Of a stretch of 64,000 bases of DNA, positions 15,767 through 23,496 are shown piece by piece. A program made the position numbers and the translations under genes. The stretch comes from a virus. A model generated the notes under the pieces. That model did no database searches. It was not told where the DNA came from and saw nothing but the letters and a program-made list of their open reading frames with translations. Position 1 is the first letter of the stretch. Every line of letters starts with the position of its first letter. Location of the stretch: the IMG/VR virus record IMGVR_UViG_3300032284_002843, positions 62,001 to 126,000 of that record; one strand, given 5' to 3'.

Positions 15767-16015
15767 ATGCAAAAAGATTTGCGTGAAATTACGCTTAAAG
15801 TTCCTTTCCCGGGGAATCCAAAATCGGCAAGTGAAACTTGGATTACATTGCTAGAGCAATGGCTGAGCTGTAATTTCAAAGGTTACACCGTAACTGTTAC
15901 ACAGGATTCATATCAACGAAATACAGATATTAAAATCAATTTTGCCAATATAGAAGATGCAACCTTTTTCAAATTAAAATACTATCAAGAAAATGACTGT
16001 AAATATACCATCTAA
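15767..16015 (+). CDS. Unknown small protein
   Basis: 82 residues from ATG 15767. Strand-helix-strand pattern (EITLKVPFPG, then a helix, then YTVTVTQDSYQR) with a C-terminal NIEDATFFKLKYYQ. Not recognised. Confidence 0.65.
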   Translation: MQKDLREITLKVPFPGNPKSASETWITLLEQWLSCNFKGYTVTVTQDSYQRNTDIKINFANIEDATFFKLKYYQENDCKYTI

Positions 16016-16037
16016 TCAACGACAAGAAGATTGTAAC

Positions 16038-16376
16038 ATGGCAAATAAAGGACCATTTGATAGATCATATACATTTACAGTTGACGCTAAATGGATCAAA
16101 AAAGATTGGTCTGATGAAGAAAAAACTCTGCTGAGACCCATAGCAGAAACACTGGCTATGTTAGATGGCAATGCTTTTTTCTTACATATATTGCCCGACG
16201 GTAGAGAATGGTATGAGCAATATCTCGCAGAAGCTGCTACTGTATTCTACGAAAACGGTGGCCAGACAGGTTGTGCAGGCGCCGCTAGTTGGGTTTTAGA
16301 ACAAAAACACGAAAATGATGCAGTGAAAGAAGCATATAAAAATTGGAAAACTATTAAAATTCTTAGTAAGGAATAA
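16038..16376 (+). CDS. Unknown protein
   Basis: 112 residues from ATG 16038, with AAGA 12 bases upstream. The frame also opens at ATG 15993 inside the previous gene, and that start cannot be excluded. Contains PFDRSYTFTVDAKWIKKDW at the start, a helix LLRPIAETLAML and a Gly/Ala segment QTGCAGAASWVLE. Function unknown. Confidence 0.62.
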   Translation: MANKGPFDRSYTFTVDAKWIKKDWSDEEKTLLRPIAETLAMLDGNAFFLHILPDGREWYEQYLAEAATVFYENGGQTGCAGAASWVLEQKHENDAVKEAYKNWKTIKILSKE

Positions 16377-16392
16377 TTTCTTTATCATTCTC

Positions 16393-16449
16393 TTGCATTT
16401 TATCAAAATATCCGTATTGTGTAAATATGCTGCAGTGCACAATAAGGAG
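16393..16449 (+). promoter_or_regulatory. Promoter with hairpin abutting the ribosome site
   Basis: -35 TTGCAT (16393-16398), 16-base spacer, -10 TATTGT (16415-16420); TATGCT at 16426-16431 is an alternative -10. TATTGTG (16415-16421) pairs with CACAATA (16438-16444), which touches the AAGGAG ribosome site. Confidence 0.5.
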
Positions 16450-16455
16450 AGAAGA

Positions 16456-16617
16456 ATGAAAATAATCAAAAAACTTGTTAAAAAAATCAAAAATCGTAGA
16501 TTGGTTAGATGCCAAGATGACAGTTTGAGAACATTTTTTAGAAGTGAGTATAAGAAAAACGCCGATGCTGCATTTTGGTATTGGAAAACTATGAATGATC
16601 TAAACTACCATCGCTAA
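16456..16617 (+). CDS. Small basic protein
   Basis: 53 residues with AAGGAG 7 bases upstream. Highly basic N-terminus (KIIKKLVKKIKNRR), so nucleic-acid or membrane binding is possible. The C-terminal part is aromatic (AAFWYWKTMNDLNYH). No family recognised. Confidence 0.6.
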   Translation: MKIIKKLVKKIKNRRLVRCQDDSLRTFFRSEYKKNADAAFWYWKTMNDLNYHR

Positions 16618-16675
16618 TTGACATATCACCTGCATAACAAATATGCTTGCTAGACAAGGAGATTGTATATGCAGG
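16618..16675 (+). promoter_or_regulatory. mazG-like gene promoter inside a start-codon hairpin
   Basis: -35 TTGACA (16618-16623), 18-base spacer, -10 TATGCT (16642-16647). CCTGCATA (16629-16636) is the exact complement of TATGCAGG (16668-16675), which contains the ATG at 16669. The -10 and the AAGGAG site lie in the loop. Confidence 0.7.
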
Positions 16676-17109
16676 TTGATTTGTTAAAGTATCAAGAGTT
16701 TGTAGAAGCTGTAACCAGCAAAGAAAGTAATAATCTAACAGCATTATCTGATAGAATGTTACAACTGCATCATAACTTAGTGCAAGGTAAGGATGGAAAC
16801 CTTGAAAATGGCCCAAAAATAAATGTACCATTGCTTCTAACGGCTGGATTAGGATTAGGTAGTGAAGGCGGCGAATTCCAAGAAATCATAAAGAAAGTAT
16901 TTTTCCAAGGCAAGCCATTAAACGAAGAAAACGTTTTTCATATGAAGCGCGAGCTCGGTGATATAATTTTTTATTGGATAAATGCATGCCGTGCATTAAA
17001 TCTTGATCCAAATGATGTTATTCAGGAAAATGTTACTAAACTATCGGCTAGATATCCAAAAGGTTTCAGCGTTGACCGCTCAGAAAACAGAGAAAAGGGC
17101 GATATCTAA
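16669..17109 (+). CDS. MazG-like NTP pyrophosphohydrolase
   Basis: 146 residues from ATG 16669 with AAGGAG 7 bases upstream. The metal-binding helices of the all-alpha NTP-PPase fold are visible: GSEGGEFQEIIKK (the ExxE motif) and MKRELGDIIFYW (the ExxD motif). MazG-type enzymes cleave NTPs or dNTPs to monophosphates; phage versions are thought to adjust host nucleotide pools or alarmones. Single-domain size fits phage MazG-like proteins. Confidence 0.85.
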   Translation: MQVDLLKYQEFVEAVTSKESNNLTALSDRMLQLHHNLVQGKDGNLENGPKINVPLLLTAGLGLGSEGGEFQEIIKKVFFQGKPLNEENVFHMKRELGDIIFYWINACRALNLDPNDVIQENVTKLSARYPKGFSVDRSENREKGDI

Positions 17110-17119
17110 TCTAAAATAT

Positions 17120-17152
17120 CTCCCTGTTCAACTATAAATAATGAACAGGGAG
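17120..17152 (+). promoter_or_regulatory. T4 late promoter in the loop of an 11-bp hairpin
   Basis: CTCCCTGTTCA (17120-17130) pairs perfectly with TGAACAGGGAG (17142-17152). The 11-base loop holds TATAAATA (17133-17140), the exact T4 late -10. The right arm contains the GGGAG ribosome site for the nuclease gene at 17160. This is the arrangement known for T4 I-TevI: early RNA hides the site and late RNA starts beyond the left arm. Confidence 0.8.
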
Positions 17153-17159
17153 AATTTAT

Positions 17160-17405
17160 ATGGCTAAAAAATTAACCACCGAACAATTTTTGGAAAGAAT
17201 AAAGGTACGATTTCCAGATATGTTCAATGAAAACGATTATAACGAAACCGTCTATGTAAACATAGCAACTAAAGTTTCAGTTAGATGCAAAAAACATGGT
17301 TTATTCCAAGTATGGCCCGGCGATCATATGAGTGGGATGTTTGGATGTAAAATATGTATTCAAAATAAAAGAAAAGAAACCAATATTAAAAAAATATGGC
17401 GTTGA
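17160..17405 (+). CDS. Homing-type nuclease, N-terminal part (frameshifted)
   Basis: 81 residues before TGA at 17403-17405. The region YNETVYVNIATKVSVRCKKHG and the later GC..C motif match the N-terminal zinc-binding-like domain (DUF723 type) of phage homing-associated nucleases. The reading frame breaks at a run of seven A (17388-17394). With six A the protein would continue as IKKYGVDN into the +1 frame and run to 18078. So this is one gene split by a +1 shift in a homopolymer: a mutation, sequencing error or slippage site. Its ribosome site is inside the hairpin at 17120-17152. Confidence 0.7.
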   Translation: MAKKLTTEQFLERIKVRFPDMFNENDYNETVYVNIATKVSVRCKKHGLFQVWPGDHMSGMFGCKICIQNKRKETNIKKIWR

Positions 17406-18078
17406 TAATATCTTTAAACGAACCGATATTATTAGAAATTCTATGATAAACAAACATGGTGTACCAAATCCTGGATTATTAAACGATCATGTTGATAAAA
17501 TCAAAAAGACTAATTTAGAAAAATACGGCACTATATGGGTGGCTCAAACAGAAGAAGCAAAAGCTGCAAGACGAGAAACAAATTTGAAAAAATATGGGTA
17601 TGAAGTTCCTACTAAAAATAAATTAATCTCTGCTAAAATTATACAAACAAAAATAGCAAACGGCGGCTTTACTAAATCTAATAGTAGTATGGAAGCAACT
17701 AACTTCATTAAATCGTATATACATAACAAAAAATACGATAATGATCAATGTGCATATGCCAACGAAGAGTTGGGCTTACATGAATGGGGAATTTATAAAA
17801 ACGGACGATGGGTTCTTTTTGATCTTGTTGTTTTTCAAAAAGGATATCGAGGAGACAAAGATAAAATAATTGAAATATTAGAATATCACGGACCGTTTCA
17901 TTACACATTAGAAGAGGCTAATGAATTTGGGGATAAAAAAGCATTTCCTTGGAAAACAAATAAGACAACAATAAAAGAAAGCTACCTACGCGATTTAGAA
18001 AAAGAAAAAATTGCTCAATCTCTTACAAATAATTATACGGTAATAAGAACCCGACACGGGAATATAAAAATTTCATAG
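17332..18078 (+). CDS. Homing-type nuclease, C-terminal part (frameshifted)
   Basis: Open frame continuing the gene at 17160. Meaningful similarity begins near 17395, so the GTG at 17332 is not a real start. It has repeated DNA-binding units of the form KYG(V/x)xN...(I)R.S/K(x)NxxKHG/EKYG, seen three to four times. The C-terminal Vsr/EDxHD-like nuclease part has VLFDLVVF and IIEILEYHGPFHY. Such proteins cut at unfilled sites and spread with the phage genome. It lies as a free-standing gene between the MazG-like gene and small genes, with no intron seen. Confidence 0.7.
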   Translation: MGCLDVKYVFKIKEKKPILKKYGVDNIFKRTDIIRNSMINKHGVPNPGLLNDHVDKIKKTNLEKYGTIWVAQTEEAKAARRETNLKKYGYEVPTKNKLISAKIIQTKIANGGFTKSNSSMEATNFIKSYIHNKKYDNDQCAYANEELGLHEWGIYKNGRWVLFDLVVFQKGYRGDKDKIIEILEYHGPFHYTLEEANEFGDKKAFPWKTNKTTIKESYLRDLEKEKIAQSLTNNYTVIRTRHGNIKIS

Positions 18079-18084
18079 TGCCTC

Positions 18085-18130
18085 TTGATTTTTTGAAAAA
18101 TATTTTTATATTATTCAAAAAAAAAGGAGG
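18085..18130 (+). promoter_or_regulatory. Promoter in a hairpin loop beside a ribosome site
   Basis: -35 TTGATT (18085-18090), 18-base spacer, -10 TATTAT (18109-18114). TTTTTTGAA (18089-18097) pairs with TTCAAAAAA (18114-18122), just before AGGAGG (18125-18130). The A/T-only arms make this weaker evidence than the other cases. Confidence 0.45.
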
Positions 18131-18134
18131 TACT

Positions 18135-18299
18135 ATGAATATTATTATAGATAAAACTCCTGAACAGTTACAGGAGACTTATCGTCGTATGTTAACAACA
18201 CTTGAATATGGTGGATCAGTCAATCCTAAAATTTTACATGAGATTGAGCTGCGCTTAAAAGAAACCGAACCGTTAAAACAACCTACGTTAAATAGTTGA
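18135..18299 (+). CDS. Small unknown protein
   Basis: 54 residues, strong AGGAGG 4 bases upstream of ATG 18135. A short helical protein (TPEQLQETYRRMLTTLEYGG, then a second helix). The stop overlaps the next ATG (TGATG). Not recognised. Confidence 0.65.
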   Translation: MNIIIDKTPEQLQETYRRMLTTLEYGGSVNPKILHEIELRLKETEPLKQPTLNS

Positions 18300-19021
18300 T
18301 GGTAGCAAATAATTTTATTACTTTTTATAAAAACGGTGAAGAGACTATTAAACCAAAGATCCAACATTTGTTAGATATATTTGATAGGGTCAAAGAAAGT
18401 CCTATGACAAAAACATGCGAAGCGATGGATAGACACGGGTCTAATAAAAACCATCGCCAGCATGTAATATACACACCATTTTATGATGCATTATTTGCAA
18501 ACTTAAACCCATCTGGGGTTTTAGAGTTTGGTATAGGAAGTCAAGATCCAACTATCGCATTTAGTATGAACGGACAAGCGTGTATTCCTGGTGGTAGTTT
18601 ACGAGCATGGAAAGAATTATTCCCCAATGCAGAAATATTTGGTGCAGATATTGATAAAAATTGTTTGTTTAAAGAAGACAGAATATCAACATATTACGTT
18701 AATGCATTGGAATCAATTTCTACAGACCAGTTATGGGAATACATTACAACAGATCATCCAAATATTAATATACAACTAATCATAGACGATGCATATCATA
18801 GCTTAGATGCTAATTTAACATTACTCAATCATAGTATAGATCATTTGGCCAACAACGGATGGTATGTAATTGAAGATATTAACAGAGATAAACCTGCACA
18901 TATCAATGGAATTAAAGAATGGTTGCAAAATCATAATTATGATGCCGTAGTTTTAGATATTCCAAACAACACCAATACTAGCTGTTGCTGCATGGCTGTT
19001 ATACACAAAACAAACTGTTGA
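18299..19021 (+). CDS. Class I SAM-dependent methyltransferase-like protein
   Basis: 240 residues from ATG 18299, coupled by TGATG. The SAM-binding motif I is VLEFGIGSQDP (about 66-76), followed by an acidic second motif AEIFGADIDKN and LIIDDAYHS, then NNGWYVIEDI. The layout, with a Gly-Gly-Ser-Leu-Arg-Ala-Trp insertion after motif I, resembles sugar or antibiotic O-methyltransferases of the CmcI/rhamnosyl type. Target unknown; a glycan or modified base is possible. The C-terminus has three adjacent cysteines. Confidence 0.7.
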   Translation: MVANNFITFYKNGEETIKPKIQHLLDIFDRVKESPMTKTCEAMDRHGSNKNHRQHVIYTPFYDALFANLNPSGVLEFGIGSQDPTIAFSMNGQACIPGGSLRAWKELFPNAEIFGADIDKNCLFKEDRISTYYVNALESISTDQLWEYITTDHPNINIQLIIDDAYHSLDANLTLLNHSIDHLANNGWYVIEDINRDKPAHINGIKEWLQNHNYDAVVLDIPNNTNTSCCCMAVIHKTNC

Positions 19022-19060
19022 CGCATGTTGTATTGCATGCTATAGTACAGCATGAATACA
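19018..19060 (+). promoter_or_regulatory. Promoter inside a start-codon hairpin (phosphatase gene)
   Basis: -35 TTGACG (19018-19023), exactly 17 bases, -10 TATAGT (19041-19046). TGTATT-G-CATGC (19029-19040) pairs with GCATGAATACA (19050-19060): 11 pairs with one bulged G. The loop is the -10 box and the right arm contains ATG 19052. The -10 ends 5 bases before the ATG, so the mRNA is probably leaderless. Confidence 0.7.
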
Positions 19061-19510
19061 TTTCCAGATACAATCATCTTCGACATAGACGGTACCCTGG
19101 CCAACTGTGAGCACAGAATCCATTGGGTTCGCAGCAAGCCAAAAAACTGGCCTGCCTTTAATAGAGCCATGAAAAACGATACTCCAAATTGGGATATTGT
19201 GTGGCTTTTAAGAGGCTTTTTTGCACAAGGTGTAAAAATCCTTATTGCTAGCGGTCGCAGCGAAGATGATCGTGCGGTCACTGAAACCTGGCTGAACGAA
19301 GTAGCTAAGGTTCAAGGCATGTATGAGAAGCTATACATGCGAGCTAGCAAGGATTACAGAAGTGACGACATTGTTAAGAGTGAAATTCTTGACCAAATGC
19401 GTGCCGATGGTTTTAACCCTACTATGGCTATAGACGACAGATCAACTGTTGTAAACATGTGGCGCAGTCGTGGACTACGCTGCCTGCAGGTTGCACCGGG
19501 CGACTTCTAA
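19052..19510 (+). CDS. HAD phosphatase like the 3'-phosphatase domain of T4 polynucleotide kinase
   Basis: 152 residues. HAD motif I is FDIDGTLA (about 7-14), motif II LIASGRS, then KSEILDQM and the acidic MAIDDRSTVVNMWR, ending CLQVAPGDF as in T4 PseT. In T4 this domain removes 2',3'-cyclic and 3' phosphates from cleaved tRNA and is fused to the kinase. Here the kinase-like gene is separate at 28109 and the ligase at 25804. No ribosome site precedes the ATG. Confidence 0.85.
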   Translation: MNTFPDTIIFDIDGTLANCEHRIHWVRSKPKNWPAFNRAMKNDTPNWDIVWLLRGFFAQGVKILIASGRSEDDRAVTETWLNEVAKVQGMYEKLYMRASKDYRSDDIVKSEILDQMRADGFNPTMAIDDRSTVVNMWRSRGLRCLQVAPGDF

Positions 19511-20529
19511 TGGATCAGCTTATTCCTCAGCTTGATTATACTCAAACCGAGTATGAGTCTAAGCTGGCCAGTTTATTGAACTGGTTAGGGAATAAGCTTG
19601 ATTCGGCACAGCTTAAAGATGAGTTTTTGAAATACTGTAAAACTATTGACCGCCAAGAAGATGCCATTCTTGTTCCTGCAACCAAACTAGTATCAGTTGG
19701 AAAAATTGCATACTTGCTTAATCGAGGAGCAAAGTTAGAAGATAGAACTGTTAATAAGATTTTTGATTTATTAGAATCCATTACGATTACTAACAAAGGT
19801 GCAACCTCGTTTGATGACGTAGAAGAAACTGCACGTTCTAAATTTCTTTTTTCATATGTCACCTGTTACAGTCTTATTGATAATACCTGGTGGCAACTGC
19901 TGAAAAACAAAAGTGATTACAAAAGTCTGGCAGATGACACTAGAGCGGTAATAAGAAAGTATAGCAACGGAAAAACTGCTATTCTTTCACAACTCAAAAA
20001 TCATTATCTTAGTATCTTAGAAGATGCTAAAGAAGATAAAGCATTAAAATCTTGGATTAAACCTTTAAGTATTATCTGCGATACCATTGAGCTGATGGCT
20101 GTAACATCTCGCGGGAGAAGTAAAGGTAAAAAGAAAACATCCGGCATGGTAGATAAGAAAGCAGAAAAAGCAGCAACAAATCTCACATACAAAGCAGAAG
20201 ACCGCGAGCTTGGTGTCAGAAGCCTACAGCCAAATGCTGTGATTGGTGCCAAAGCTGTGGTTTTATACAATACTAAGAACAAGCATTGTGAACTATATCT
20301 CGCCGAAACTGATAAGACTATTAGCCTGAAAGGCAGCTATTTGCTTAACTGGGATACAGCTATCAGTTCTAGAAAAACTCTGCGTAAACCTCAAAGCGAG
20401 TTGATTAACTGGAGTCAGGCTGGTAATCTACGTAGATTACAAGTTCTATTAGACAATACCTCTGGACAGTCAAAACCTGTCAAAGGAAAGTTTAATCAAA
20501 ATATTGTAATTATAAAGGCTATACACTGA
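19510..20529 (+). CDS. Unknown conserved-looking phage protein
   Basis: 339 residues from ATG 19510, overlapping the previous stop (TAATG). Residues 1-190 are mostly helical. A basic linker (SRGRSKGKKKTSG) is near 200-212. The C-terminal part looks like a beta-rich domain (VVLYNTKNKHCELYLAETDKT). No motif of known function. The basic linker suggests nucleic-acid contact. Confidence 0.65.
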   Translation: MDQLIPQLDYTQTEYESKLASLLNWLGNKLDSAQLKDEFLKYCKTIDRQEDAILVPATKLVSVGKIAYLLNRGAKLEDRTVNKIFDLLESITITNKGATSFDDVEETARSKFLFSYVTCYSLIDNTWWQLLKNKSDYKSLADDTRAVIRKYSNGKTAILSQLKNHYLSILEDAKEDKALKSWIKPLSIICDTIELMAVTSRGRSKGKKKTSGMVDKKAEKAATNLTYKAEDRELGVRSLQPNAVIGAKAVVLYNTKNKHCELYLAETDKTISLKGSYLLNWDTAISSRKTLRKPQSELINWSQAGNLRRLQVLLDNTSGQSKPVKGKFNQNIVIIKAIH

Positions 20530-20864
20530 TGAAAAAACCAAAATATCAAAAATATGATTATAAACAACGTCAGCAAATTCAAAAGAAAGTCTGCATAACG
20601 CATGAAGATCGGTTTCTAGCTGATTTATTAAAAATGTGCAATAACAACCTGAATGCTTTTATTGAAACTGATACTTGGTATGATAACACCGACGTAAATC
20701 TGGTATGGTCTGAACCAGAGACAGATGAGCAAATGACAAAACGTATTACTGAATATGAAGCCATGTTAAAGCATAAAAAAAATAAGAAGGCTGAACAAAA
20801 GAAAGCCCAGTTAGAGTTTGAACATAAAGAATATATACGACTTAAAAAGAAGTTTGAAAAATGA
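20529..20864 (+). CDS. Unknown small basic protein
   Basis: 111 residues, coupled at TGATG to the gene before and overlapping the next by 4 bases. Basic N-terminus (KKPKYQKYDYKQRQQ) and a long Lys/Glu-rich coiled-coil C-terminus (about 80-111). Function unknown. Confidence 0.65.
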   Translation: MKKPKYQKYDYKQRQQIQKKVCITHEDRFLADLLKMCNNNLNAFIETDTWYDNTDVNLVWSEPETDEQMTKRITEYEAMLKHKKNKKAEQKKAQLEFEHKEYIRLKKKFEK

Positions 20865-21307
20865 GAGAACAGCAAGTTAAGGTAGGAGTTGGAGTTATTT
20901 GTCTAACACCAGATGGCGTTGTTTTATTACAACGACAGGGAAGCCATGGTGCAGGAGAATGGAGTTTTCCTGGCGGACATCTAGAATTTGGAGAAAGTGT
21001 ACTTGATTGCGCTGCACGAGAATGCGAAGAAGAAATTGGTGTAAAGCTATCGTCTTGTTACCATTTGTATTTTTTTACTGAAGATAGCTTTCCAGGCAAG
21101 CAATATATCACTATCTATGTAGTTGGCACTACTGAAGACAAAGCTAAAATTTGCGAACCACATAAAGCGTCTGCTATTATCTTTATTAACAACACTGATG
21201 CAGTTCCTGAACCTGCATTCAGTGGCGTTAAGAAAGCATGGGAGGTTTATAACCGCCTTCCAAACACAATAACAGATGACGAATGCAATAGACAAAATAA
21301 GACTTAA
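20861..21307 (+). CDS. Nudix hydrolase
   Basis: 148 residues. A complete Nudix box is present at 39-61 (Gly39, Glu45, Arg53-Glu54, Glu57-Glu58, Gly60) within WSFPGGHLEFGES. Nudix enzymes cleave nucleoside diphosphates linked to other groups. The strand before it (VGVICLTPDGVVLLQRQG) is typical of MutT-like or GDP-mannose/ADP-ribose types. The exact substrate is not clear. It overlaps neighbours on both sides. Confidence 0.9.
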   Translation: MREQQVKVGVGVICLTPDGVVLLQRQGSHGAGEWSFPGGHLEFGESVLDCAARECEEEIGVKLSSCYHLYFFTEDSFPGKQYITIYVVGTTEDKAKICEPHKASAIIFINNTDAVPEPAFSGVKKAWEVYNRLPNTITDDECNRQNKT

Positions 21308-21533
21308 TGTATCAGAACTAAAAGGTAACGAAGCTAAGGCGATAAATGAAAATCCCAGCCTAGCTGATCTATTCAAAAAAAGACAAGAACTTTTATATGA
21401 CATGAATCAAGCATGTCTTAAAGCCATGTCTAAGGCTAAAAAACCATTTCTAACTAAACTTGAAGAAATAGAAAAAGAATACGCTTTTTTACTTCAGTTT
21501 ACTGCTGACAACAAGGAAAATAATGTCACCTAA
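21276..21533 (+). CDS. Small coiled-coil protein
   Basis: 85 residues starting inside the end of the Nudix gene (32-base overlap). Charged helices with a KKRQELLYDMNQACLKAM segment and a Glu/Lys-rich C-terminus. No known family. Confidence 0.6.
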   Translation: MTNAIDKIRLNVSELKGNEAKAINENPSLADLFKKRQELLYDMNQACLKAMSKAKKPFLTKLEEIEKEYAFLLQFTADNKENNVT

Positions 21534-22656
21534 AATAACAATACCATCTGAGCATTATGTTGGAATGAGATCTCAGTATCAAGAAAGTCTTCCTCTAGCT
21601 TTCATAACACCAAACGGCAATGACAAAGCTGCATTAAAAAGAATACAGACCGTAGACAGTTGGTCTGGACGCAGCAAAGATGGATATGCGTCTGCTGTTA
21701 TAACTAATGAACCAATGCAGGGATTTAAACTTACCTGTAATATTCGCCGAGGTGGACGATATGGATCTGGAGATAAATGGCATATTGAAGACCCTAGAGG
21801 GTTCGTATTAGAAATTAACAGTACCAATCTAGCTTACCTATTAGAAAGCTGTGTAATTGAAAATGGTACAATATTGAATTCATGCGTATGGGCAAGACAG
21901 AGAGGTAATAATGTTCTGCTAGCTACTGATACAGATTTATATCAAAATGCTGTAACATTAACAAGCCTAGATGGTATATCTGTTAGCATGAAAGATGTAG
22001 AAAAAGGGTATGATGTAATTTTAAAGTCAGGAGTATCAGCAAAATATCTTGGAAAATATCATTTGCTAAAAAAGTCTTGGGGCGATAATGACTGGTTTGA
22101 TTTGCATTCACCTCAACATCTATTGCTAACAAATGATAATAAGCCAAAGTTATTATCTTATAGCAATCCAAAAATTAGCAAAATAGAAACAAAAAATGCA
22201 TTATCAGATAAAGACTCAGAGCAAATGGTTAATGATCATTTAGCAGCCGGTGGTCAAACTGACGGGTGGTATCCACTGTATGGTGTATTTTCTAAAAAAC
22301 CTATAAATTGGTCAATAAAATTAAAACCAGTTGATGACATTGATTATGCATTAGAATCATCTACACAACGAAGTCTTACATTAATAATTGAACTTAAAAA
22401 CCATGTATATGGTATTTTTAATCCTTATTACAGTAATCCAGACTATGTAATGGACACTGTAAACATAGATCTTATTGACCAAGGACAAATGTCATACAAA
22501 CTGATAAAAAAGAAAAGTATAAAAGGTTGGGACACTTCACAGATGTATATAGACAAAGATCAAAGACATTTTGATAGAAACGATATAATTAACGTGTATG
22601 AATGTTTTATTGAAGCAACGACCAGTTTAGATAATCAGGTATTAATAAAATTTTAA
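21523..22656 (+). CDS. Unknown protein, beta-rich
   Basis: 377 residues, overlapping the previous gene by 11 bases. Alternating hydrophobic strands with many Trp/Gly turns (DSWSGRSKDGYASAVI, RRGGRYGSGDKWHIEDPRG). No catalytic motif or signal peptide is seen. It runs tail to tail with the next gene, sharing 4 bases. No clear terminator lies at this junction. Confidence 0.65.
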   Translation: MSPKITIPSEHYVGMRSQYQESLPLAFITPNGNDKAALKRIQTVDSWSGRSKDGYASAVITNEPMQGFKLTCNIRRGGRYGSGDKWHIEDPRGFVLEINSTNLAYLLESCVIENGTILNSCVWARQRGNNVLLATDTDLYQNAVTLTSLDGISVSMKDVEKGYDVILKSGVSAKYLGKYHLLKKSWGDNDWFDLHSPQHLLLTNDNKPKLLSYSNPKISKIETKNALSDKDSEQMVNDHLAAGGQTDGWYPLYGVFSKKPINWSIKLKPVDDIDYALESSTQRSLTLIIELKNHVYGIFNPYYSNPDYVMDTVNIDLIDQGQMSYKLIKKKSIKGWDTSQMYIDKDQRHFDRNDIINVYECFIEATTSLDNQVLIKF

Positions 22657-23438
22657 TCAACTCTACCAACTAAAATTTTGCTGCCCGGTGGATTGGCAGA
22701 TTGCTGATCAAAATCTAATATACCGTCAGTATTTCTAACCAACATAAACTTCTTACTGGGTTCCAAAATAAGTTGTTCTGTAGTTCTTACTTCGATATCA
22801 TCGGTGGCATGCCTTAAAGTATTAATCTGTGGATTATCAGTGTACTGTTTGGCCATCAGGACCATCATTTCCTCTGGTGATTTAGCAACATCTGCAACAT
22901 AGGTACCTATTAGCAACCTTGCATCGCTGCTTACTCGTTTCATTCTATTCTCAATACTTTTACTATTTTTTTGATATCCAGCATGAGGTAATAAAATACC
23001 ATGATTAGTTCTTACAACTGTATCATTTTTTATTTCTTGTATTTTTTGTTGCTGTGTTCCAAATTCACCTTCTATAAGGTAACATACGTCTTTATCAAAA
23101 ACAAAAATACAACCGGTGGCATGAGCTTCTCTTAAAAAATGCACAGCATCTTCTACAGTAGGCATTGATAGAGCATCTCTTATCTTTCCACCGTTTCTGC
23201 TATCATGCATTTTTGCACGTTTTTCACCATAATCAGGTGTTAAACTACTGCTAATGATACTAACTCCGTTGGAATTCATCCCTTCACTCCAGTGAGTTCG
23301 TTCATCTAGCAATGCTACTCGCTGAATGCTATTTTTTTCAGTTCTTAATAATTCTGTTCTCGTGGCAAAAGGTCGGTCTCTATTTTTGATTCCAACCCAA
23401 CCTAAATTTGGAAATTTCTTAGCTATTATGGTACACAT
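22653..23438 (-). CDS. N-terminal nucleophile hydrolase, TANGO2/C45 acyltransferase-like
   Basis: 261 residues. The sequence starts Met-Cys-Thr, so Cys2 becomes the N-terminal nucleophile. Further family features are KNRDRPF (about 18-24), GMNSNGVSIISSSL (53-66), the RTNHGILLPHAG region and a C-terminal Gly/Arg-rich end. Relatives include TANGO2/NRDE proteins and choloylglycine or isopenicillin-N acyltransferases. The phage role is unknown; cleaving or moving an acyl group is likely. It is divergent from two radical SAM genes. Confidence 0.75.
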   Translation of the reverse strand: MCTIIAKKFPNLGWVGIKNRDRPFATRTELLRTEKNSIQRVALLDERTHWSEGMNSNGVSIISSSLTPDYGEKRAKMHDSRNGGKIRDALSMPTVEDAVHFLREAHATGCIFVFDKDVCYLIEGEFGTQQQKIQEIKNDTVVRTNHGILLPHAGYQKNSKSIENRMKRVSSDARLLIGTYVADVAKSPEEMMVLMAKQYTDNPQINTLRHATDDIEVRTTEQLILEPSKKFMLVRNTDGILDFDQQSANPPGSKILVGRVD

Positions 23439-23445
23439 TTAAAAA

Positions 23446-23453
23446 TATTTATC
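23446..23453 (-). promoter_or_regulatory. Late-type -10 (GATAAATA) for the Ntn-hydrolase gene
   Basis: On the minus strand GATAAATA ends 7 bases before ATG 23438. There is no ribosome site, so the mRNA may be leaderless. Confidence 0.4.
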
Positions 23454-23456
23454 TTT

Positions 23457-23485
23457 TTGGCTAAATGTTGTAAATTTATTAAATA
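23457..23485 (+). promoter_or_regulatory. Promoter for the radical SAM pair
   Basis: -35 TTGGCT (23457-23462), 17-base spacer, -10 TAAATA (23480-23485). A short dyad TTTAT/ATAAA overlaps the -10. AAAGGCG precedes the ATG at 23497. Confidence 0.4.
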
Positions 23486-23496
23486 AAGGCGAATAC

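Noticed and set aside
17332-17395. GTG 17332 as a true start for the nuclease C-terminal frame
   Set aside because: The residues before 17395 in that frame are out of frame with the N-terminal domain and have no ribosome site; the frameshift model explains both parts.
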